64,000 bases of DNA from Schizophyllum amplum (GCA_007026445.1 VDMD01000026.1:248001-312000); one strand, 5' to 3'. Shown: positions 45,063 to 58,808, counted from the stretch's first letter. Program-made: numbers and translations. The notes: generated by a model not told the origin, from the letters alone.

Positions 45063-47876
45063 ATGGCTGCAAAACCCAACACCAAAGACGATGCCAAATC
45101 ATCCTCTTTGCCTTCTCCCCTGGCTGGTGTTGCTAAGCCAAAGAGCGCCGATCGCTTTCAGCTGCATAGACCTCTGGATGTGCGGCCGTACTTGTTCATG
45201 GAGAAAAGTCGTACAGATGCGGCAACCAGAAAGGCTCTGCAGCGCCCTAAAAACGGACCGCCTCCTGAAGCAGAAGTTATTGACTTGGTATCAGACGAAG
45301 AAGAACAAATTGGCACGCTGAAAACAGAGGTAAGCCGCCCGATAGAAAGCGTACTTTGGATCACACCTGAATTGCTTCACTAGGCGAGCCCCTCGGAGTC
45401 TATGAAAATGCTCCGGGTGAATGCAGGTCGAGGGAAAGCTAAGGCAGACACAGTGGACGTTGATAGCCAGGCAAAAAAGTGATCGAAAGCAAAGAGATGA
45501 AGGTGGTCACGGTCGATCTATGTTGATTGCTGGCACTAAGCACACACAGATTTCCTCGCTGCACGATAGTGGAAAGTCTTCGACGTGGCGAGTGGACGGG
45601 CGAGCGCCGCGCTGTTTGAGATCGGAGTGGAACGTTTTTGTATCTAAACCGTAGCGCGTATCGTCACAGCGAAGTCGTCTGAGTCGAATGAGTACAGGTG
45701 GCTCGAATGAGGCGAGGTCCGCCCGGCGTGATGAGTAGCCGTCGGCACACGGCCCGTGTGACTGATCGAAAAAATCAATCATCACATGTGACGTATTTTG
45801 GTTCCGTGTTCACTCTCGGCGCTTGTAAACTTCGTGTTATACGAGCAGCGAACAAGACTTCAATATGGATCCGACTACAAAGCTTCCTCAGAATTCGGTT
45901 GACGGCGCTGTCTGCGCGTGTCCTTCTCCGGCGCAAGCAGAGTTGGCTGTCGCGTGAGTGCTGTTTTGCGGACCAGCTTCGCATTTACGCGGGCGCTGAA
46001 CTACGGTCCAGAAGCCAGGCTCTGGTAGCCGGCCAAGAAGTAGCCCTCTCACCTTCGACTCTCACGTCTCAAGAAGAGCCAACCTTTGTCCCGGCAGCGG
46101 AGTGAGCATAAACCCGTTGTCGTGATCTTTGCTCACATATGTTGTAGCGCTGCTGGTGCTTGCATTCCTCTGCCGGCGCAGCGCAACAATGGACTTTACA
46201 CGTACGTTGATCCAGTCACGTCGATTTCCGCCTCACTGATGAGTCCAGGGACCCGAGCTCTACTTCCGCCATCGACAAAAAACTGATGGTCGACACTGCC
46301 ATTGGTGAAGATTCGTCGACATCCGACGTTGAAGCGAAGGGGAATTTACCGTGCGTTTTAAAACCAACTTTTCTGATTGCTGGCTAGCTAAAATATCGTG
46401 ATTATAGAAAGGACTTGTCTGAGTCGCCGGCGACTTCATCGCCGCCAAACAACTCCTCTGCGGCTAGCGTCGATGTCGATATGGATTCGCCTACATCTAT
46501 TCCCACCCAATCCAATCATCCGAGCGCAACGTCGATAACTGCCGACAGCGAAGACAAGCATACCGGTCAACCTGAGGACAGCCTTGCTTCTATACCCTCC
46601 GTCTCTTCGAGTTTCTCTCTCCCTCGCGCTCCACAATCATCAGATATTTCTCCGAAAGAGAGAGTCCGCGGACCGACAACGCTCTCGCTCGAAGAGCACA
46701 GTGTGAATGAAAATACCTCGCGACCGCAAAAATGCGACTCGGTTCAGGTACCGTCGAATGAAAAGCTCGAGCCTCTCCGCGAGAAAGGAGTGACGGACTT
46801 CCAAGAATCAGAGGGAGTAGCATCGCCCTCCGCTAACGCTGAGTACGTCTATTCGCATCAATCGCCGACCGATGAATTGATTCCATAGGCCGAGCGACAT
46901 TATCGACTCGAAAGACGAGTTTTGTGGTGAAAACCCGGCAGTTGACATCGTCCCTGGTTCCCAACCTTCGTAAGCGTCACTTGATTGCCACAAGAACCCT
47001 GTTTTTACAACTAATCCCCTTCAGTCGTCGTCTTCGGTCGATCTCGCCGTTGACTGAGTCTGATGACTCGAGTGAGAATAACGAACGGATACAGCGTGAG
47101 CTCTCAATAATAAATGTCATCATTTGTGCTAATGTTCTCAATCAGTCGCTGCTCCTCAGATCGCCGCTGAGAAGCCCAAGGTAGCGAGGGGCCGACCGAA
47201 GAAATCCAAAAGCGGCCAAGGAAAACCTACTGTTACAACGACTTCTACGGGTGCTAAGCGTAAGCGCGCGTCTACCCCCACTCAGAAAAATGTAGCTCTG
47301 CCCACCACCACTCGTCGACAGTCGGAACGTCTTTCTGCCATAAAGGGTGGTTCTGGCAAGACTGGTTCCACTAAACGGGCTCGCGTGGAGGAACCGTCTC
47401 TCGAGGCTGAGATTTCGGACGACGACGTGAGCATGGCCGATGCGACGAAGCAGTCCAGCAACAAGAAAGGAAATGCGGCACAAAGCGTGGACACATCCGA
47501 CGATGGGGAGTTTTTCGTCGAGCGCATTGTGGGGCAAAGGGGCGAAGGGCAGACTACCGAGTTCCTCGTTCAGTGGAAGGACACCTGGGTTCCCGCCAAG
47601 GACGTTCGACACTCGACGGTCCTCGCCGATTGGGATCTGACACGCGTCGGAGGGGCTCGACATGTCAGTGGTGATACACTCACCGTCGGGCGCTACGTTA
47701 TACTCAGACTTGTTGGCCAAGACGGATACGGCGACAACGCGAAATATCGAGCTCAGTGGGAGGAGTCTTGGGAGGCGTACGAGCTAGTGGAGCCTCTCGA
47801 AGCGTACGAGAACTGGCGGAGCTTGCGAGCCCCTGTTCGTGAGGCTGACTCTGAGGCGGAAAGCGTTGAGATTTAA
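45063..47876 (+). CDS. AT-hook protein with C-terminal chromo-like domains
   Basis: A gene of many short exons. Resolved exons: 45063-45329, 45384 to about 45477, an exon ending 45953, then 46012-46101, 46148-46201, 46249-46350, 46408-46842, 46889-46969, 47025-47095 and 47146-47876. The stretch 45478-45870 is unresolved. From 46012 on, each intron has a GT(G/A)(A/C)G-type donor and keeps frame. The N-terminal and middle parts are acidic, Ser/Pro-rich and disordered. Near the start of the last exon, ARGRPKKSKSG is an AT-hook (minor-groove DNA binding). Two chromo-like units follow: EFFVERIVGQ...EFLVQWKDTWVP, and RYVILRLVGQ...YRAQWEESWEAYELVEP. It is probably a chromatin-associated DNA-binding protein. 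The second unit lacks some aromatic-cage positions, so peptide binding is uncertain. Confidence 0.65.
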
Positions 47877-50800
47877 GTAAGCAGGCATGGACATTGCAGG
47901 GACCTGGCATTCGGTAGCGGACCATCCATATTATCTGACCCAATTTTGTACACTTTCTTGACATCTGCTGAATGTGATGCTGGTGTGCCTAGTTGACTGA
48001 CCTCTCGCGCAACGCGACTCTCGACGCCGAGGGACGAGCGGCTCGCTTCGACCTGACATACGGTCGGGCTCGGTCGGCGTTGGAATTCTTCGTCGAATGA
48101 GCGGGCTGCAGAGATATGCTTACATTTACGTTTGAGTAAAGAAGGTGGCATATGCCTGACAGGGGCTTATCTCATGAGAACCTGTGACGCTTAAGTACAT
48201 AAAGACGAAATTCCTGTGTGGCCGTCACGTGCTCTAACCCTAACCCTACTGGCGTGGGACAAAGACGTGGACCGGGCCCGTCAGTGCCGAGCGCCGCTCT
48301 GCCGTTGCATGCCTTGCACCTAACTAACGGATAAACGGCCGGAGGCCAGCATTCCTAACTCACCCCATGCCGCGCGGAGCGGTGGCCCTCTTGAAACTAG
48401 TTCCACCGTCTACTTCGCAGGGTAAGTACCCTCTAGACAATTCCATTCACAACTAAATGTGGTCGCCCGCTTCGCGCAGCTTCAGGCTGATCCATATGAG
48501 ACCCCTCCCAAGGTAGGTTCTAAAGGACGGCATGGCGTGGTAGCGGCGTCGCAGGCCTTGGTGGCGCGAGCGCGCAGGCTGCCAGGTCTGATGAGGACTC
48601 TGGTGAGTCTACAACACTGGAGGCATCCCACGAGCGCGATGTGATCGCCAAGGATGACGAGCTTCTGGACCGTTTTGATCGAGAGCTGCCAGAGCTTGTC
48701 ATGGAGGCTGGTCAAGGAGAACAGGCTTCCTGGTGGTTCCCAACCTACATATCCCGTTGAAGATGAGCTAGAGAGTCTCCCCAAGCGCTGTAGGCAGTGG
48801 CGACGAGGCAAAACGGCCCGCTGACACAGGCCTTGAATGATTGCGGGCCATTGACGATACCTCGTCATGTGTAGCTATCATCTTAAGAATGCGCATGTAC
48901 ATGTAATATATCGTTGTCTACGTTTTACATATCCATTTCAGATTTTTCGGGACAAGATATGCTCGCAGCGAGCCGCGAAACGTGGCGTGGCGTTTCGTTC
49001 GGGGGTCATGTTTCGGACCGGAGCTTTTAGTGACAGTATACGTCCATGTATCAGTGTATACAGAACAAAAACACGAGGTCACAGTGCCTAAGCCTACACC
49101 ACTCTGACTGACATTTCCAAGTTGCGCAATGTCTGAAAGCGGCCAACATAGGGCACCTTGACTTGCGAATATTCGGTAGTAAACTTGACCAAGTTGTACC
49201 AGTGCAAGAAACACACGAGAAAGGCCATGATGAGGATGTGGGTCTAAGATTGATTATAGCAGCAGATATGTGAAGGCCCAAATGACGCACCGCAATGAAG
49301 ACAAACACACGTCTAAGGAGCACAAAGACATGCCACCCTCCAATGCCCTTAACACCCTTCTTGCGCGGTTGTCGAGCCCCTTTGACTACGCAGACCCCAT
49401 GAAGTTCGCGCTAAGTCTGTTAGTAAGCCGTCATGCGTTCTTCAGGGTAGCTCACCTTCAGTACAGCGCAAAGGTGTGTCAGGTCATCTCCGGATATGAG
49501 GACTTTATTGACTCCATCCTGTAGAATCAGGACGTTGTCGCCCGTGCGCGAGTTACCGGTTCGGCCAGCACGAGATGCCATGTATATCAGCACAGGAAGG
49601 GACAGTGGTGTCAAAGTGGAAGATATTGAGCGCACCCTCCAATATAAAGCTACAGAACGTAACAAAGAGCCTTTGAGCCCAACGCTTCGAAAGAAGGATA
49701 TATTGTGATGGTTACTGCAAAGGCCGTTTGTGCAGCTTGACGAAGCCTCTTTTTGACTTTCGCCAAAGCTCGTTGCTTTGCTGTAGACTGCGGAAAATGT
49801 TGATGTACATCACCTCTCGCGGCTATAATTGCGTACCGCAACACTGCTTTGAACTCAACGACCGTACAAAGCCTTTGTATTGCCTTTCGTACCCTTGAAT
49901 GTAAGTTTACCTCGTGCGGATTCCAAGGATCTCCGATTGTCTTGCATTAAGTCATGATCAGTCGGGTACGCTACATGCCGATCCCTCGGCATGCCCGATG
50001 CTCTTCTATGCGGAGGGTCTCGTTCCTTTTAGCTACAGTATGTGGGCCAGTCTGCTCTGTAGCGCGCCGGTGAGGTCTGCTTGAAGGGCTCACGGGCTAT
50101 CTAAACGCATCGACTGAGAAAAGCTCCTTAGCTGGCTGAGAGCCACGCCCGCGCAAAGCATGAGGGCCTGATGAGCGCTAGCGAGGCCTGGTGACAGGCA
50201 AGCGGAAGGGCAAGATGCCGGTCCGGGACGCCACGTGATGAGCACGGTTGGCTACGATCACGGGATGTCCGAGCGCGTCACTGCTTCAAACTTGAAGACG
50301 CGCTCGGGCACCGCCAATGGCACGACCGTTGCCCACTGATTTGCTCGCCCCACCCTCCATCCCTCTCGCTCTCTTACGCTCCTGGGTTGCTGGGCCTTAG
50401 CCCATGGCGGCTTTCGCCTCTGGGTCAGACCTGAGTCCCCTCGGGGGCCCTCGCAGTGTATTGCCGCCATCGGCGACGTCCGCGCAGGACCTGTGAACAT
50501 CGTCATGCCACGTGATGATCGTTATCTCCCGCGATGGTCGGGCATCTCCCAACTTCCGGCGTTGGCACTGAAACCAGGTTTCATCCCTTCCTTCATGCTC
50601 TCGCGTACCATCCTCATAGTATATGGGCGATGCGCACTTTGCACGCAATGCCAGCCCGCCTCCCACTTTGATCAGCCGCGTGCCTCTTCCCCTTTCTCCT
50701 CTCCTCTCTTGGCAGATCAAAGTCTGCCGGCGGGTTCACACGAGGCGTGTGCCTGCCTTCGGTGCGTGTCGAATCGTCGATGGCTCAGGTGAGATCTAGA

Positions 50801-51507
50801 GCGGGCACGCAAGCGTCCAGGAAGTCAATTGCGATAACACTGCGATATACTTACTTCGCGTGTCAAGAGCAGCGGGTACTAGTCTTGCCGTTGAGCTCAG
50901 CGCGAGTGCGGCTTGAGCGCGTATAGGCAGGTGGAGCGGCTTATTTAAGCGTGCTGCACTCACGCCCGAGCTAAAGTCCTCGCGTGGCCGGACGTGGGCC
51001 CGCGGCGGCTGCCAGCTGAAGCGCTGAGGGCGCACGCTGAGGGATGCTCGTGGGATGCTCTCAGTCTATTGCTACACGGATCAACATGGCCTTACGCAAA
51101 GCGACTGGACATCACCAGCCCATGCATTATTGATCATTCAGCCGCATATCCTAGCGTTACTTGAGTCTACCGTGGATTACCGCGGGCTCACTGTCGCGAT
51201 GCGCGCTCGGGTGCGCGGTGATCACACATCATCATCATCACAATGATCACAAGGTGATTCAACTTCAAGAGGTAAGCAGGGCAAAGCCTGGCAAAGCACT
51301 GTGATGTCCATGTGATCGTCACATAAGGCGCCCGCCGCATGACGGTTTTCATCTCACTGGAGCCTTTGACGCGCTTTGACTTCTGGCCACTGCCCTTTGT
51401 CACAAGCATCGACACACAACGCCTCTCCTACCTTTAAATACTTCCCTCATGATCAGCTTGTCACTCCTCAACTGAATGTCTGTCTTGACGACAAACAAGC
51501 CTGCGCC
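47877..51507. other. Long stretch with no supported gene
   Basis: About 3.6 kb. I checked both strands and found only short frames. A weak exon-like stretch on the minus strand near 49665-49450 (TGDNVLILQDGVNKVLISGD) could not be extended. At about 51432 a TTTAAATA box probably serves the next gene. Confidence 0.45.
48234..48248. repeat. Two-unit telomere-like repeat
   Basis: CTAACCCTAACCCTA, the TTAGGG motif that many fungi use at telomeres. Only two units are present, internal to the window. Confidence 0.5.
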
Positions 51508-54500
51508 ATGAATCCGGATCGTTACGAAGACACAGATGCCCTCTCCACCATTCACCCTTCTCCTTCAACCGTCAGTGCTTTCAGTGGATTTGGAATGTTC
51601 AGGCTCCACTGAAAAGAGCCTCTCGCAGGACGCCGATGTAATACCGACGACGCGGAACGATCTGCAGCTCCATGTACAGTGGCAAGATGCTGTCAATAAT
51701 ATCGGCAAGATGGAACGACAATCGATGAAGCACAACAACGATCTCGCACGGCAGCTCATCAGGGTACAGGCCGAGCTGCAAGCCAAGAGCGAAATTGTGG
51801 CTGACCTACGGACTACTGCGAATCAAGGGGTACGTGAAAACATACACTAGCAGTCCTTTATCCTCTGATAGATCACTGCAGGAATCATCGTTGGACGTGG
51901 AACAAGTTCTCGCAGTGAGTCCAACTCGACAGCGCTCACGCCACACACTTCCTCATTCATCTCACAGCGGTTCAGAACACAGCTTTTTCTTGTGAAGGAC
52001 GAGCCCAACATCTCAGATGCGACTTTACGCGCCCTAAAGGAGGATAATCAGGTATGTAAATAAGACGCAAGGGTATGATAGACACTGATGACTTCTCAGT
52101 TTCTGCAGCGCCGAATCCAGATGCTACACGAGAACAGAGCATTGGAAATGGAGGCTGACATCGCTTCTGATGAGGTGAGACTGCTGCTGTGTATCCGTGC
52201 TAGTGTATGTCTACAGCTCTATCAGGACTCCTTCATCGGTGTCGATCATGAAGCGTCCGAGGTAAGCTTAGTATTTCATACTGCTGCGCAGCGCGCTCAT
52301 GAAAGAACGCACAGGCTACTATACTGGAGTTGGAGGTCGGTAATCTATACCTGCTGTGATTTGCGAAACTTACAGACATGCGTTGAAAGGCTGATGTTGC
52401 GCGTCTAAAGGTAATCTAAGTCATCTCAGCGCATGATGATGACTCATCGCTTTGCGTAGACGACGCTGGAGTCCAGGATCGAACGCGAGGCAGAAGATAG
52501 AACCTCCTCGATTAGACTCAGGCAGACTCTTCTCAGACGTATCAATGTACTGTCGGCTGAACGTCAGGCTGAAGTCCTAAATCAAGAAGGTCAAATAGCG
52601 AATCTCAACGAAGAGCTCCGTGCCAGCTTGGTTACTATGATCCCATGCTACACACAAACTATTTGCACTAACTGTGACCTGCAGGACGCCGGTGCGAAGC
52701 GGATGTCCTGCATAGATGCTGAGCTGCAACGCCAAATGGAGCTGGATACCACCGTGGACTCGTTGGAAGAGCAGCGCGTCGCCAAAAACCACCTGCTTGA
52801 GGTATATCCCATCTCAGTGTTCGAAAGAACTTGGCGACTCTGATCCATATAACAGGCTCTGCAAGAAAGGGACAAACAAAAGCTTTTAACTGTGACGGAG
52901 CGGAAGAAATTGAGCGAGACTCTGGAGTCGAGTCTCCACGCTTTCATTGTTGACAGCAACAGAAAGTGCGACAATTTTACAGTGAGTGTCGTGCGTCATG
53001 TGAGAAAAATGCCATTGATGTAGCCTGCCCCGCAGGCGGGAATACATCAAACTGAAGAAAGACTGCGCACTGCCATAGACTCTTTGGAGGCGAAGCAGCG
53101 TGATCTGTGCCGCGTCAAAGCTGAGTTGATGACGAAAGACAAAAAGTTGCATTACGGGATCTTCCCTCGGCGGGTGAGCCGACGGCGCGAATGCACGTTC
53201 ACCGATACTTAGCTGACGGTGTTGCAATGCTAGGATGATGAAGATGATGACATGGATGGCAATCCTCGGGACGAGGACGAGGAGGCTCTGAATGGCGATC
53301 CGCAGGCGAAAGAGGATGATCAGATTGCCAGCGCTCGGGTGCGCGTATCCTCTTCCCCACAGTTCGTTCTTTTCATTAACGGCCGAGGCATTCAGGGGTC
53401 GTCTGAGCGTTACGCCGAGAGCAATTCAGACGCGTTGGCGAAGCGCATGGGTGCGCAGGCAAGTTTCCAAGGCGGTAAGCGCACACTTACCATGGCAACT
53501 GTTCTGATATTCCCCTTTAGCCATCCCGGGACCACCTATTTTCTTATGGCTCTCGGAGCCGCGCCGATACGCGTACGGAAGTCCCTATGCCTTTCACGCA
53601 TGTCGCAGAGGTGAGGGGTCTGATCTTTGCATGCAAGCATGGCTTCATATGAACAAAACAGGGGAAAAATGGCGTTAGGCACGATACTCATAAGTCGAAC
53701 GAACCGGTATGATCGTTTCACGCGTCCATTGTGTCAAGGCTCATTCGGGCGGTCTCGTCAGGCGCCAGGCAGATACAGAGCTCCTCCCATTCCAGCCACG
53801 CCCGAGAAGCACGCCCTGCCTCGTCCGCCGCCGCTAACAATGACAGGTGGTACGCTGGGATCGGCCAACGTGCTTGGTCAATTGGCCCAGCTGGATAGAT
53901 ACAAGCTGAGGACACCGACAGTACGTCACGGGTGCGACTCATGTGGGCGGTGATCTTCAACACACTTCTAGAGACCTGTCTTGCCCTCGTCCTCCAGGAA
54001 GAACTCGCGTGTTCCGGATAGACGTCGGCCAAGTTCTTCGCGCTACAGCCCTTACGCGGGCAGTCCGGTAAGCGCATGTCATCGGAAATCTGCTTATAAT
54101 GTGCTCAACAAAGGCTTCCTCCGCGTTGTACAGCGCCAACGTCAAGATGAGTCCGACAGCGAAGACGGCAACGAATTCGACATGCGATCCGCCGGCCAAG
54201 GGTCAAGAAATAAGTCGGACCAGAGCAAGCGCAAGCTGAAGTCATCTGCGACGGGTGACGCGTCGGACTCTGATACCTCTGCAACGCCTGTAGAGGATAC
54301 CACATGGTCACGTATCCCGTCCAAGTATGCGTCGGAGTACCCTGCCCCCGGGAGAAAGTACTCGGAAGCCCAGATCAAGAAGAATATCAACGTTAGTCCA
54401 GCGTCAGATTCTGCCTCCGTAACCCGTGTTGAAGTATCCTGAACAGAACATCGTGAGAATTTACTTCAAGAAGGGCCTGGGGGTCAAATTCTTGTACCAA

Positions 54501-55521
54501 ACCATTGTGCTGGAACCGGTCAGCGAGGAGCATCTTTCCGCGTTCAAGCAGGATCCAGACACGTACGGACCGAAGGTCGACGCATTCGCTCTCGACACCC
54601 TTAATCTCCCTGAGACCAAACACCTAGCGGCTTCGGCTTGGAACACGGTGAGTCTGCTCCTGGCTCAGTATGTATCTCAAGCGTTGACTCGTCTTTGGCT
54701 CCTTCAGGAACTTGAACGCTGCCTGACGTCGGCGATTTACGATAGAGTCGAGAGCATAAACATGGACGGACGCTATGGCATCGTAGACGTCGGACTCATT
54801 CGAAAGAAAGTCCACAATCGCATGTCGGAGCTATACCGTGCCATCGCCAAAGCACGACCCAGAGCCGACGAGACTGTGCAAGCGCTCAACAAGCGGTTGA
54901 ACCTCAGCCACAGCGCATACATCGAGCACAATCAGGCCATCATGGCCAGACACCATGTGAGTGCTTCTCTCGGTGACCAGCACCCTTACTGACTCGATTT
55001 GGCATCGAAAAGAAGTTCGACCGTCGTTTGCGTACCGCGAGCTTGATGCGCGCGGCGAGCTGCGAGTTCAACAGGCCTGAGGCAACCGAGTATTGGTCGT
55101 ATGTCCTGCTAGTACTTGAGGCGCTCGGCTACGATGGCATGTCCGACGAGGAGAGCGATACAGAGGAGGTCACATATTCAGGAGGACTCAAGGTGCATTC
55201 GCGATGCCGCAATGTCCTAGTGGTCAAGTGGCGACACCCGCAGCTCAGGGATCTTCTCGTCGAGGTCGACGATACTCCCAAGCGTGCCAACCAGTTCTTC
55301 AGCAAGCTTGTGGCAGTAAGGGCTTGCGACGGGTGCGTGTCCCTCAGCAGAGTCCGCGCGACCCGCCAAAGAAGATGGCAAGGGCTCTGTTCGATCCAAA
55401 GTACCTGGCAGAGATCGGGCCTGCGAACGTGTTGGCGCTGGAGCTCACGGACGCGCCCATAGAGCTGCGGGAGGGTCAGGGATCGGACGGGGACGATATG
55501 CCGATGAATGTTGACAGCTAG
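51508..55521 (+). CDS. Coiled-coil protein of an Agaricomycete-specific family
   Basis: A multi-exon gene; a dozen or more exons are suggested but not all joints are certain. It starts at ATG 51508 (MNPDRYED), with a TTTAAATA box about 75 bp upstream. From 51600 to 53190 successive exon-like stretches form a long coiled coil (NNIGKMERQSMKHNNDLARQ, LESRIEREAED, VDSLEEQRVAKNHLLE). An acidic, disordered middle follows (DDEDDDMDGNPRDEDEE; RQDESDSEDGNEFD). The C-terminal region (54360-55521) contains VLKYPEQNIVRIYF, NRMSELYRAIAKARP, YVLLVLEALGYDGMSDEESD, VVKWRHPQLRDLLVEVDD and LRRVRVPQQSPRDPP. From memory this tail marks a family repeated many times in mushroom genomes, with no known function. Near 55310 the frame changes: either a 32-nt intron (GTAAGG...CCTCAG) or a 1-nt frameshift inside the conserved tail. 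Confidence 0.6.
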
Positions 55522-57271
55522 TGTGATTCAAGCGGACCCTGTTGTCAGCATCTTCGGAGTACTAGTTGCTACGTACGTTAGCTAGAACCAGGCTCTGGGC
55601 CTACTGAAGACATCAACCCTTCCCGACCTCTTATACCTGCTGGTTCACGTCCGGTCTCAATTGCGGTTAATGAAGCATCGTAGGGCAATCGAGCTTCCAG
55701 TGTCGAGCCACTTCAGCTCGCGATGGGTCTCAGATCTCATCGCATGCAATCGCGGGAAATCTACCACTCGGCACTCGGGATCCGTTCAAGCATCCCGGGC
55801 ATAGGCTGGCGTAGCGTTGAACGCTTAAGGTTCTCAGCATAGGGGCGGCCTTGGAGCGGCCTAAGGGAGAGACCGAGGATCTAGAGGTGTACGATGTACA
55901 GTACTAGCATAGACCCGTGTTTATGGACCCGAGTGGCTTCACAAACAGGCATTGAATTTCTGTCACTACTTCCGTTGCCTGCGTAGATTCTCAAAAGGCG
56001 TGGCCACACGTTGGCGCCCATCAACCCGCCCGTGGGGACTGGGAAGGAGATGTGAGGCAAGGACGACGGATTCGTATCCACTCATTGCATTATTGGTCGC
56101 TTAGGCATACCTGTGGCGGTCGCGTTGACACGCAACACGCCAAGTCAAGGTAACGGAGGCGGTCATCGGAGCGTTGAAGATGAGTATCACACGCTGTTCG
56201 TCTACGAAAGGCAAGTTTTGGATCTGTTAAATCGCGGCAGCTCGGCAAAAAGGGCCTACTTGGTCATACTTAGAAGAGATATGTTACTGTATGCATACCC
56301 AGCGTCGCGGAAGCCCGTGGCGCTGCAGAGATGGCCGGCGTCAAGCCAGCGTACACCGAACTTGCCGAACGATGCGACCGTCACCGAGACTGCGAAAGGT
56401 GACAGGTTGAAAACGCACATGACGCGGAGAAGGCCTGGCAGGTCTCGGTCTGGGACTTGAATCAGATGCAAAGACCCAGAAACGAATGCGCTGCGGCCCA
56501 TTTTGGTTTGAGTGTAGGGAGCTGAAAAATGTAGCTCAGACCTGCCATTCATGTTTAGAAAACTCCATAGATCAGTGCTCGCGCACGACCTGCCGAAGAA
56601 AGAGGCAAGGGGAGGGCGTGACTCGAAAAATGTGCTATCGCGCGATCTGGAAAGGGGATCCCCTCGCGAGTCGCAGGGAATGTTTATTCGGTACAAGGGA
56701 AATCGGTACGGCGCACAGCGCCTCTGCCTTTTGGATTCCCTAAGTATATACTGCAAGGACAGAAGATAATCTGCCAGGTTTCCTCAGAGCTAAGGCACCG
56801 CTTGCGGTGCCTTTGCGGGAGTCAAGCGAAGCACGAGAACGAAGGCCGGCCCATAAGTACGAACAAAGGAAGGACGATGATAAAGGCGGAAAACACGAGG
56901 CATCGGAGAAGCATGGAGGTTTCCGGCTGACATAGCCCGTAAGTCACGACAATGGCAATCAGTTCTTTCCAGGCCAAAGACGATGAATGAAACTCAAGCG
57001 CAGAAAGGACCCACATATTGGTTTTAACACTCACGAAAGGACGCTTTTAGCCTGTGTCACAGGGTCCCTTACACTTTGCCCCAACGTTCATCGGGTGCGA
57101 ATACTCGCCTTTCTACGTTCTTTCAAGCCCATGGGCTTCCTTCGGACGATCTTTGTCTGCTTCGACATCTGTACAATTCGATAAGCCTTTCACGGTACCT
57201 CGCAATCGCATTTGTGTGTATGAGGCCTACTTAAAGTCCTCCAAGAGTATATTCGTTTCACCACCCTCAGC
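55522..57271. other. No gene seen
   Basis: About 1.75 kb between two plus-strand genes. It holds only short frames. Confidence 0.5.
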
Positions 57272-58152
57272 ATGCCTTCCTCTCCCCGGCGAAGTGGCGG
57301 GTCACGCGGTTCTGCCGACGCTCGCGCGGATGCAGCACCGTATCCGCCAAAATATTCGAGGCATCGTCACGCTACCTCCGAGACCGTGATCATGCGCTCT
57401 CAGTCTGGCACACGCCGCCCTTATCCTCCGAATAAGGTCGCCGCCATGATCTCCGACGATTCTGACTACGTTTTGATTGAGGTCAGCCCATCTTCAACTC
57501 ACTTTGTCGTCTGCTGAGCTTGTCCGTCAGGGCGCTGGTGCCGACTGTCACGCTTTCTTGGATGCTGCTCTCAAGGACGCTCAGCGAAAATTGAATGTAA
57601 GTCCGACGCCAATCATAAGCAAGCTCGAATTGCTCACTCTCGTTACAGGCCTTAGAGAAAGAGCGCGACGCGGAGAGACAGAGAGAGAGCGCAGTCATCG
57701 CTTGTGTGATATGCGCATTGCCGAACTTTTACCCTCGCACGTGAGTATCTACTCTACCATCGACCATAGGCACCGCATATTGAAGTGTGCCCAGACTCCC
57801 GTGCGGGCATACCTTTTGTGAAACTTGTCTCACCACACACTACCGGGCTGCAACCGGCGTCGCTTCGGCCTGCGCATATTGTCGTCAACCGATACCCAAG
57901 GAACGACCACCGCCCACGTCCTACCAACTGAAAGATCAAGTAGAGGCTTGGGCACGTGCAAATGGGGTGACTATCCCTCCGCCCACTCCTTTCAACTGGC
58001 CGCCGCGCCCTCCTCCTAGAAATGGCGCTGCCGTGATCGGATCTCCCGCGACGCAACCTTGGTACCCCATGCGCGTATATCCTCACCGTGCCAAACGTAC
58101 CTATATGTCATCCCATAAGCGTGCGCTTAGACGTGCACTTGGCAGGCAGTAG
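57272..58152 (+). CDS. RING finger protein (C3HC4)
   Basis: Four exons: 57272-57481, 57531-57596, 57649-57740 and 57786-58152. Introns (45-52 nt) have donors GTCAGC, GTAAGT and GTGAGT; all keep frame; 244 aa. The first 70 residues are basic and disordered. A short helical stretch (ALEKERDAERQRES) leads into a RING at about 111-155: CVIC, then PCGHTFCETCL, then CAYCRQPI. These supply C-x2-C, C-x-H-x2-C-x2-C and C-x2-C, the full cross-brace set. The tail is Pro-rich (TIPPPTPFNWPPRPPP) and ends in basic residues. RING fingers are usually E3 ubiquitin ligases; the substrate is unknown. The third exon boundary falls between the first and second zinc pairs, so the RING is visible only after splicing. 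Confidence 0.85.
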
Positions 58153-58720
58153 GCTCCAACTGGGCTCCAATGCTGTATTCGAGTCAGACTCTGCCTACCT
58201 GCGTGAATTTTATCAGATCAGAGTCCGGACAGGTGGATGCCATGGCCAGAGTATCCAATCAGACTGAGGCCCAGTAGAAATTAAGGCCTCCATCTTGAGC
58301 ATGAAGCCCCGGAGCAGCCAGAACCCAGGGTACGGTGCGCGCACCGTCGCTGTTGCCTATATTCCGAGTCTCGCTGCTGCTGGCGCAGTATCAAGTAAAC
58401 CACTAACAGCACGAAAATAGTCAAGTGTAAGAAAAAAAACGGAATACTGCGCCAACCCCCAGCTATGTACCAGTATTACTGCGTAGACATTTGACCTCGT
58501 CAGCGTTTGGCCTCTGCGAGTCTCTGCAAAATCAGATTGGCATGCATTCGATCCCCACGGCCACTTCGCGTGATATCTTGGGTTCAATCGAGAGAAAACA
58601 ACGCAAACGGGCAGACGACCTCCCCCGCAGTGGTTGGGCTCACGTGCGCATGCGGCGCTCGGCGTAAAAGCGCGCACGAGAGCACGTCTGTGTCCCCGAT
58701 GTCCTAATGTACTGCTCCTT
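58153..58720. other. No gene seen
   Basis: About 570 bp between the RING gene and element A copy 3; no supported feature. Confidence 0.5.
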
Positions 58721-58808
58721 GAGGCTTGACAGCAAGGGTCAAGCAAGGGTTCATATGCTTACGCGCCGCAGGCCGGCGCGGCAACGCCAGGCCCGACGTT
58801 CTACAAGA

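Noticed and set aside
48482..48868. 128-codon minus-strand frame and an overlapping acidic plus-strand stretch
   Set aside because: Neither could be joined to other exons; no recognisable domain.
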